The position numbers and the translations under genes are program-made. A stretch of DNA of 64,000 nucleotides from Gari tellinella. Lineage: Eukaryota > Mollusca > Bivalvia > Cardiida > Psammobiidae. Below, one piece after another: positions 10,404 through 20,900 of this stretch (position 1 is the stretch's first letter; each line of letters starts with the position of its first letter). The stretch spans positions 82,205,321 to 82,269,320 of the forward strand of contig OV277857.1 of NCBI GenBank assembly GCA_922989275.2, in the 5' to 3' direction. The notes under the pieces are model-generated. The model worked only from the letters and a program-made list of their open reading frames with translations. It was not told where the DNA came from and did not search any database.

Positions 10404-13400
10404 CTACTCAGCTACCCCAAACTTGTACCAGGCTGTTTCTTTGTAAACACCGTCAGGTCTCACCACAGACTGGGGAAAACTAGGCTGAAATAAACATAAT
10501 TATGTTACAAATGAGTATCTTAACTCATTACCCCATAGCCTGTTTCTAGTTTGAAGATATGTGACCACTTGAAGCAGGTTGAAAGTAAAGCAGAATGTAC
10601 CTTCAGTCTGCTTTAAGCTATTGTCTGCTAAAATATAGAAAATATTTCCTATGATTTTAATTTGTGACAGTATAAATTGGAAAAAATTTCTTCAGTAGAG
10701 AATTTAATTAAAGGCGTAATTATTGGGTAATGTGTTAAATAGTGAATCTGTAAATCCTATCAAGAGCATAGATAGACGTATAGTAAATGTAAATGTGCAG
10801 CTAATTTTCCATCAGAAGATCATACATGTATATTTTCAAAATTAACATAGGCATAGTTTATTAGTAACTTATACATTTAGTATCTCGTTACATATTCCAT
10901 CATTTATACATCATTTTCAACAGGTCTATTCAAATCACATGACATGCAAATATATAATAACATATCAGATCAATATGTATACTTAACCCATTCACCCCTT
11001 GCAATGCATATATATGGGTCATTTACACTTGGTGTGCTAGTGTTGGTCATTTACTAACCAAATCCAGATCAGATGTTGTGATCAGTATAATATGCACTTG
11101 AAGTTAGCCCCTTCACTGCATTACCCCGGATACAATGGTTGAATGCAAACAGTTTGGAAGTCAACATTTAAATTTGAGAAATAAAAACAGACAACAATTG
11201 TTTAACCCATTACCCCATAGCTTTTTTCTCGTTTTAAAGACAGTTATTCACTTAAAGCAGGTTGAAAGTAAAGCAGAATGCGCCTTGGGGCGCATTCTGC
11301 TTTACTTTCAAACTGCTTTAAGCTACCATCTATTAAAATGCAAAAAAAATTTTTTTTTAACATATTCATAACTGTATAAAGGGGAACTATTTTCTTTAGT
11401 GGATGAATAAATTAAAGGCGTATTTATGGGTTATAATTGATGACGTCATGACAGTGAAGAGGTTATCTAACCCTTACAACTGCCATAATCTGCCTTGAAA
11501 TTAATGTCATTTTCTTAAGGTAATGCTTACCTATTTGACTTATTAACCCATTACCCCATAGTCTGGCTGTAGTTTGGAAAATAGTTGATCACTTAAAGCA
11601 GGTTGAAAGTAAAGCAGAATGCGCCTTAATTCTGCTTAACTTTCAGCCTGCTTTAAGCTACCATCTGCTAGCTTATTTTAAATATTTCTTATCATACATA
11701 TTCAAAACTGTATAAATTGGAAATATTTTCCTCAGTGAAATAATAAATTACAGGTGTAAAAAGGCATATTTATGGGGTAATTGGTTAAATACTGATATCA
11801 TGTCCAACAGTTTGGATCAGATGCTGAGATCAGGATCCAAACTGTTTGCAGTTCCAGTGTACTGGGGATTGGTTATTTATGAATTAAATTATCTCTATGC
11901 AGCTTTGACTGTATTCAATTTAACAAATAAAAAGACATGTACCATGTTTATAGAGTTTGGATATCCCATGGGCATGAACTCTATAGCAGCGTACTGGTCA
12001 TAGACAGCACCTCCTTTACATGGATGGTCTTTTACTATGACTTTCATAAAGTGATTACTGTAGGCAAATACAGTAGTGTTGGTGGAGTAAACTTCCATGT
12101 ACCGCTTGCTGGCTGGGTGATCAACACTGGAACAAGAAAACAAACATTCTAACAGTAAATTGAAAATGTGCATACTGTAGAATCCCTCTATTATGATGAC
12201 TAAAAAGAAGAGTAATTGTACTGTATTGAAGACAGGTGGCAGCTAAAAGCAAGAAAAAAGTAAAATCGAATGCTCCTGAAGGAGCTTTTTGTTTTACCTT
12301 CCTCTTGATTTTAAGCAGTCACATGCCCTAATACCAAATAAGGAATATAATTTAATGCTTGTTATAGAGGAGTTTAACTGTATGTGTTTGGAAAATATTA
12401 CTGTATGAATGCTTAAGATAAACAGTAGCTTCATATGGTTTGTTGCAGACAACAAGTTGTGAAATTACATAGTATGCTAAAGTTATACAGACCGGAATTA
12501 TATTCAGTCAAACCTCTTTATTATGGCCACTAAACGAGCTAAAGCTTTCTTTATTTTTTTCTACCTAACCTGTCACCTGTCTTCAATATTGTCATTTGGA
12601 CTCATTTCCTGTTGTAGTAATAGGGAGGTCTTACTGTAGTTATTCTTCAGTGTGCTATGAAATTGTTGTCTGCAAACTTTGAGATCTTCAACAATTGTCG
12701 AGTGCGAGTTATCAACAAATGATATCAAGAGTGTCAAACATTTTGGTGAAGTTTAGATGTCACCTGTATCCAAATATCGCCATTGCACCTGTTGATTTAG
12801 ACAGTTCACTTATTTACCCCTGCACCATTTAATGAACAATTCTAGTTTCCAATTAAGTCTAGTCCATTTTTGACTTTTTATGGTTGCCTCTTTGCAACAT
12901 ACTGCAAATGACAAACAGTGTATACCTAGATAACAGGGATCCTGCAGGAGCCCTCTGATCTGGGTCTACACTTTTTGCATAGGACAAGTGTACCTTTCAT
13001 AGGTACAGATTAGTTAAAGTAAATGTAAACTCAATGAGTTACGACTAGACTAGTAAAAGAAGACTCAGAGAATCCATGTGGTTATACCCGCTTACCGTGC
13101 CATGAACTTTTTCTCGCCTCTCTTGTCATACACAAAGGGATGACAGAATCCTAAGCCTGCAGTCAGCTTCTCTAGCTTGTCTCCTTCCAAGCTTGTAGGT
13201 TTTCTGAAGTCCATAATCTTATCATCGTCTACCGAAATAACCTTACCTGTAAAAAAGGTGTTCCATTGAATAAGTCTTGTTTTATTCGTGAAAGTGTTAA
13301 TTGTGTTGGTAAATCCAATTAGAAGTTTTTTCTTCAATACTCATTACTAACTTTCTTATTTCTGATAGTTTCGTCCACTACTGTGAACATCATCAAACTA

Positions 13401-16400
13401 CTGGCGACACTACTGGCGACATTACTGGCGCACGTGGCATTGTTCCTCCAGACTTGCCGCGGCTCCCTGTTTCCGTATCGGTATCGCCTCCTTTGTCTTT
13501 CTCATTTTCAAATCACTTTCTCTTTCTACTGTAACTATGCTAGCCTATCAGACTATCAGAAAGCATTATCCGAGTTTTTTAGGGAAAAAACCAGATATCT
13601 AAGGAGATGCGTCCCTAAAAGACATTACACAACATGTTGGTGCATCCGAAAGATAAACAACCCAAGGAAGACAAATCTGAGATTACCTCAACAGTATACC
13701 TTGTCAGAACTGTGAAAAGGAATCTGGTAGGAAGTTTGACACCATGCTAACTAAACACAAGAAAGACTGTGATTCTAGAGAAAAAATCAACATACATAAG
13801 GGCTAGTAGAGGACTTTCAGAAAGCACAATGGAAAACAGTGCAGTAATAGACCAACAACACGTTAGAAACCATCTAACCATCTCACTCACTGGGTGAGGG
13901 CAAGAAAGTGATTGGATAATGAGAATGACAAAGGAGGCAATACTGTTACGGACACGGGGCCCGTGGTTATGAACAGGGACCGGGGGAGGGGGCTTCCTCT
14001 TCAATAGATGACCCTCTTTTCGTTGATCTACGTGACTTTGGCAGGAAGTCCCGAGGAACAAGGTCGCGTGCGAGAAGTTGTTATGTCGCAAGTAGCTTTG
14101 AGGATGTCCACAATAGTGGACGACACTATTAGAAAAAAAAGTAAGTGTTGAGTTTTTGAAGAAAAAAAACTATTCGGAATAAGTGTAGTTTTGGTATTCA
14201 TACTTCAATTTGAGCAGTTTTTAAAACCCATGTTTTTCTCATACGAGTTTCCTCTCATCAATTTCTAGACATAACAAACAATATAGAAGAGATAACTATT
14301 GCGATAAAGTCGGCAGCACATTATTAGGTTATACGACGATAGATCAAAACATTTTGTACAGTAACGGTGAAACCACGGAATTATACAGTGTATAATTCTG
14401 TGGTGAAACCTTGCAAACAAAACGCCAAGGCGCTCAGCTTCTCATCAGGATCCATACGTTTTGACACTTTGGTCCTATTTTAAAAAGAAATTTTAGCACA
14501 GTTGCAGACAAACAGTGTTTCTGTCGAAAATTATATATATATAATTATATTTACTTAGCATTCAAAGAGTTAAACCATAAAGCAGATTATGAGAAGACAT
14601 TTTTTCACACTGTGGACCACAGAATGTCCTTCACAAAACATTATTAAATATGCTGTCAAATACAAATGTAGTCGCTCTCTTTCACTTCCGATTCACACAT
14701 TCATCTCTGAATATAAAATTGATAGTCAAACAGCTTGGGTCCTGACCAGACGCCGCGTTACGCGGCGTCTGGTCAGGATCCAAACTGTTTGCAAATAACC
14801 ATTTATGCTCGGAGTAAGGCAGAGAAGGGGTTAAGAACTATAGCGTTTCAGTCTCTGTAAGCTGCGTCTTTTACAAGAAAATGTACCAGAACACATCTAA
14901 AAAACCAATCTAGTGGCCTGCAATAGCTGATTGATTGTGTCCTATGTTTATTTAAGATAAATATATGAAATTCATCAAATGGTGAAACGGTTTTACTTGT
15001 AGAATACACGAAATAGTTAAAAGATTTGTCTCTTATATTTTACTTATTTTCGACTGAAAACTATACGAGCGTCTATTTTACGTAAATAACTACTTCTGAT
15101 TTTAAAAGGAATGTTTTATTGAGTACAAAATGTTTAATCAAAGTTATGACAAGAATCGTGTCATTTGGTAGCCATTGGCAGGGATGTATGTTGAGGAACG
15201 AATGAATACTCTCTCTGAAGGAGATTTGTCTATCTCACCTGTTGGTAGCATATCACCGTCAGATTCTAAATACTTGTCAGCCGTAATTGTGACTGTGCGG
15301 TCTTTGATTGGTCCGTTTCCCTGTCAATTAACGAGTTATGTGCTAGTAGTGAGTTGGTCATTGTTTGCGGTAACGAGGTTCCGTTTCATAAAACTTCGTA
15401 CGACAAAAAACGTTCAAAAGTCAAAACTTTAAAATACATGTAGATCTACATTTAATTTCTGATTTCTCTTTCTAATTCTGTCTTGTCACATCGCTTTGGA
15501 ATCGTCTTTTCAAGACGATTCAAAAAGATGTCACTAGACAGGATTAGATGGAAAAATAAATAATAATTGAGACTTTTTTATTCTGACTTACGACACATTA
15601 GTCGTACGAAGTTTTGTGAAACGGGCCCCAGATCAGGAAACAAACTGATTGCCACACTCAATTAATTTTCAGTACAAAAAAGGTTGCTCTTTTGAATTTG
15701 ATCACGTGGTAATCTTAGTACAGTGAAACCCCTCTAAACCGGAACCTCTAAATTCCGGAATTCTCTCTAAACAGGACAAAAACGTTGGGCCCGTTTCCAA
15801 CTCTTCTCTATCTTAACCCATTACACCATAAATAGACCCTTTACGCCTTTGGTTTATTGCTTCATTAAAGAAAATACATTCATGAATATGTATCATCAGA
15901 AAATATTTTCTATATTCTAGCAGATGATAGCTTAAAGCAGGTTGACAGTAAAGCAGAATGCGCCTTAAGGCGCATTCTGCTTTACTGTCAACCTGCTTTA
16001 AGTGGTCAGATATCTTCCATACTAGAAACAAGGCTTCAAGCTATGGGTTAGAACCCCTGTAAACCGGAAACCCCTCTAAACCGGAAGTTTATCTGGTTAT
16101 GTCTTTAGACAGAATCGGGTACAATTCAGACATATTTATGACGTGAGGAAGATCTACAAGTATTTTGATTAATTTATTGTCGCAATCGTTAAAGATATTA
16201 TCGGCCCATTTACAAGAAAAAGGATATCAGTTAAAAGTATCTGATCGTACAGCTTTAACATTGATAAAACATGTAACCATAATAGTACTATGGCTTTGGA
16301 ATCTGACGAAATGCGTCCGCCAATTTCTGCAATCGTCGGGAGGATATTAATTTAATGAAACACACGATTTCTGTAATACCTTGTTTCGTAAAAGGTCGAC

Positions 16401-17891
16401 CAACTACATGTATACTGGATCTTTGGTTACATTTAAATAGCTCGTATATAAAGTTTGGTGCGACTTGAACGATGTAAAGTTTGACAGGTATCATTACGAG
16501 ACTTGGTACTAAATAGCTGTAGTATAATACCTTGTAGATCTAGATCTAACTTACCATGTTTCATTCAATATCATGTTAGATCTACCTGACATTGACACTA
16601 TATGGCAGATCTACTTCTTTTTTTATGTAATGTTTTATTTCTCAATATACATACATGTATACAGACAAATACAAGACACACAATGAATACTATATGGTAC
16701 TTCTGTCATTGATCCTAGTTATATCATAATGGCAACGAGGGATTACTCACATGTCCTGCAAGGTTCACCATGAAATGAGCGCCCATATCAATGACGGTAG
16801 GTTTGTCCGTGGTGGCCTTGTAGTCCATGGTGAGTGTGTTGTCGTCATCAAGGGTGTATGTGACGTAAGTCAGCACCTCACCAGGCATGCCCTCGCTGCC
16901 GTCTGGGTCATTATATCTCAGTATTAGCTTGTTATCCTTGATGCTCCATGCCCACACCCGCTGAAAATGTGTTAACTATGTAAAAGTAAAAAGTTTCGTG
17001 TCCAAGTGTTTACCTTTTGGACTTCGGATGAAATACCCTTGCTGTTATTATCAGTTTTTGTTGGGTCACTTACTTTCACAATTTACAGTTGCAATACAGC
17101 ATTGTGGTAAATTTGAAACGACTCTAATTCTGCTATTTGTCTCAAGATCTAATTAAATGTGCAAAAGCTTAAATTGTCCAGCATTAAAATATTCGTTTAA
17201 GGATTTGTATATAAAAAAAAAAATTGTTTTAGTATATTTCAAATTAATAATCCAACCTCTCTGTCACTGACACAGTTTTGAGTGTTCATTTTAGTGTAAC
17301 CCTTAATGCGACATCGACTGATGGGTAAGCAAATCATTCGGTTTCGTTAAAACACTAGAAAGGTAGTTCTTACCCTGCTGAATCCAACATGGCCCCCGTG
17401 AATCCAATGCCCTCCGAACGGATCATTCCCTGACAAAGAATGTGTGACGCCATCAAGTGTAAACTGGGCTCCGGCAATTCTGTTTGCCACTCTACCACAT
17501 AAGACACCGAAGTAATTGTTGTTGCCTTCGTAATCTGACAACAAATATACGTAGTCAGCCTTGTGTTTAAGCGCTCGGCGTAAGACTATATTCAATATTC
17601 AAGGCCTTTTAAATATAAGTAACGAAGATCAGTGACGATGCAAAAAGCCTCCTATTTGAGATTTCATGTATTACACTTACGCTGCATTAAGCACGCGCAT
17701 GTCTTCAGAGAAAAGCATGGTGTTTTTTTTGGATTGCTTGAAATAGGTTTTAAAGTATTATAATTTCTTTGGTACAGTATTCCAATTCAAGTAAGGTTAT
17801 CTTACACTGTCTATTTCAAAAAATGCATACTTTGTTTTGTTTGCAAATTGCTATAAAAAGGTTGAAACAAGGAGTATTTTAATCCATTTGC

Positions 17892-17924
<33 letters not shown>

Positions 17925-20900
17925 GACTTCATTTTACGTGGATAACATATTTGGTGTGTAAACCAATTATCAATGTGGTCCAATGTACTGTAGATCTTCT
18001 ATATATAGTTCATTTCCGCTATACAGATTTTATGATAAGTATTTTAACAATGCTTTGTTCCGTAACTAATTTAAATACTCATTCTTTGGAACGAGAGGTC
18101 TCATTTTATTATTCCCACATGACGTCGTTGTAAAAGGGATGTAAAATCCTAAACATTTCACCATAACTCTTATTCAAAAGAAAATATTGCGTCAGCATCT
18201 TATCAAAGTTTTTACATAACTGCTTTTGAATAAAAGTTGTCCTCTGTGTTCACGTGGCTTTGATATAGTATTATAGAATGTATTATCTTGTATATGTGTA
18301 TATTATATATTATATATACATACTGAGAAAATGAAGAATAAAACTTGGAAACATCCTTGACTTTTTCATCCTAAGATAAATGCTCACGTGGGTGGTGTAC
18401 ATGTACTGGAGAGAACTCGATAGATATATAACCACGGGTTGAAACGGGAAACACCAGTTTAAAGATTAAAACGCTTAATTATTCCGTGGAATTTAAACCA
18501 ACATTTTGGTAAATATCTTTATTTTAGAAGCAAAATAATCGAGTCATCAATATCTTTTCGATTGTTTTGTAAAGCAAATCGCAGGATACAACGTTTAAGA
18601 AGTCGACTTTCTTAAACATTATAACTTAGTCTTGTTTAGAGTGTCATTAAACCCATTGGGCCCTATTGACGGGTATAAACGTCCATTATAAACTTGTGAC
18701 GTGTACACTTGGCAAACTTGTACACTTGTAACCCGTGTAGACTCGGATCAGAGGAGCCCTCTGATCAGGGGATATACCTGCGTCATTTTGCAATATATAG
18801 ATACAGTGGAGAATGTGTTATTCTTTCCCTATAAACGCGTTTACGCTAAAACTGTTATTTGCCGTGCAAACAGTTTGGAGCCAGATCAGACGCCGGGTTA
18901 CCACCAAGATAAACAAGAATTATCAGAATTGTCCAAAAGTTGTTCTTTTCTACGTTTTAGTGCTTTGTGTTTGCGTACGTTTGCGTTTAAACGGGAAAGA
19001 ATAACATATTCTCCACTGTATGTATAAAAACCACACACAACCTTTCAATAGTCAAAATGTGCCTTTTTAATTTGAAGTTTTAGAATTGAATTAGTTAACG
19101 GCGAAGTTTCCTTGTATACCTTTCACATTGTCGAATCCCAGGTTAACATCCACAATGTTACCATCCTTGTCAGGCACTTTGATTTCGTAAACGACACAGC
19201 CGAAATTCAGGATACTAATTGACACTCCATTCTTGTTGGACAGAGTGAATCTGAAGAACATAAGCAGGCAAAGTAATAATACGAATGATATGAACTTGCC
19301 CATCTCAAAATGTGTTAATAAATGTGCATTAAATGCGCATTAAATGCAGCGGTATTGGCACCGTATTTAAATGATTTTTTTACCAAGTGCATTAAATTTA
19401 TTTTTAAAAAAGGTGATTTTTGTGCATTTATTCACATTTCTAGTGCAAAAATACGCTTTTATTTATGCTTTTCGGTGGATTACCACGAAATAGCAGTGGA
19501 TTAGCACTTGGTAATCCACTGCAGTGGATTATCACCAATCGCTTTGATTATGAATTTTCCCCGTATGGCTCCCCAAGAATCGTAGTCAATCGTGTCTTAT
19601 CGTTAAATTCCGGCAGTCCGATTTGTCGCGAACTATTCACCGGAAGAGCACGAATCCAAACTCGGGAGCAACGAAGTAATTCGGATGACGTCAAATCAAC
19701 AAATAAGTGATGTCATTATACCGCCAACTGTCACGCACATGTGTTCGACATAAAACGTGGGGCTCAACACGGGATAAATAATGTACGTTCGCTTTCAATT
19801 TTTAAACAATTTCGTTTAAAAAGTGGCTTAAAAGCATAAATAAATAGAATAACTGTGTTTTTTCAGTGTAAGATCGAATTTAATCCATTTCGTGAACATC
19901 AGACTGTTATATTTTCACTCGTGGCTTCGCCACTTGTGAAAATATAACGTCTGATGTTCACTCAATGGATTAAATTTCGATCTTACACTGAAAAAAAACA
20001 GATATCCTCTATTTATATATTAAGTACATTTAAAGGGTATTTTACTGCGCTTAAAGTGCATTAAAGTGAATTGTTTTAGAAAGTGTATTTTTCTGCACTT
20101 AAAGGCCTATTCCTGGCTCAGCAGGATGTCTATTGGATTGTATATTGAGGTTGGGCTTGATATACAACTGTTACATCATATTACCCAGAGGCACCTAGGG
20201 CATCATGGCCTAGGATACTAGGTATTAATACAGGTAGATAAGGGGATTAACCCTTTAAAATGCTTTGTTTGAATACATGTGACCACTTAAAGCAGGTTGA
20301 AAGTAGAGCAGGATGTGCCTTACTTTCAGCCTGCTTTAAGCAACCGTCTGCTAGGATAAATACTATATTTCGTAAAGTACTTATTCAGAGTTATATAAAT
20401 ATTTAGACCATGTTTGCAGAGGATTAATTCTTTGTTTGAATACAAGTGACCACTTAAAGCAGGTTGAAAGTAGAGCAAATGTGTTTTTATGGAGACATGG
20501 GTTAAATCACAAGAAAATGCCAAGAAAGTAAAGCGTTTTTCTTTACTTTCAACCTGATTTAAGCTACCATTTGCTATGATACAGGGGTAAATTATACCGT
20601 TGGACACTTTTCAGATTTAATAGTCAAAATTGACTAGACTATTTGCTTTTATAGCGACCCTACCATATAGTCAAAATGGACTAGACTATTAGCTTTTATA
20701 GCAACCTTATCATATAGTTAAAATGGACTAGACTTTACGAGAAACTGGAATTGTTATTAAAAAGATTCATGCTGATCAAACATATCAAATATTTTGCTAA
20801 TAACTTAGTTTTCAGTAATCAGGGTATATCTATTTGTCCTAAAGTCATTAGTATGGCCCCAGCTCATGTGCTTTATAACTGAGAATTTGATCTGGATCTA

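Noticed and set aside
13747..14091. 114-codon minus-strand ORF with a Pro-rich stretch
   Set aside because: No domain, no splice sites; probably the antisense of a GC-richer segment. Kept only as part of the unassigned island.
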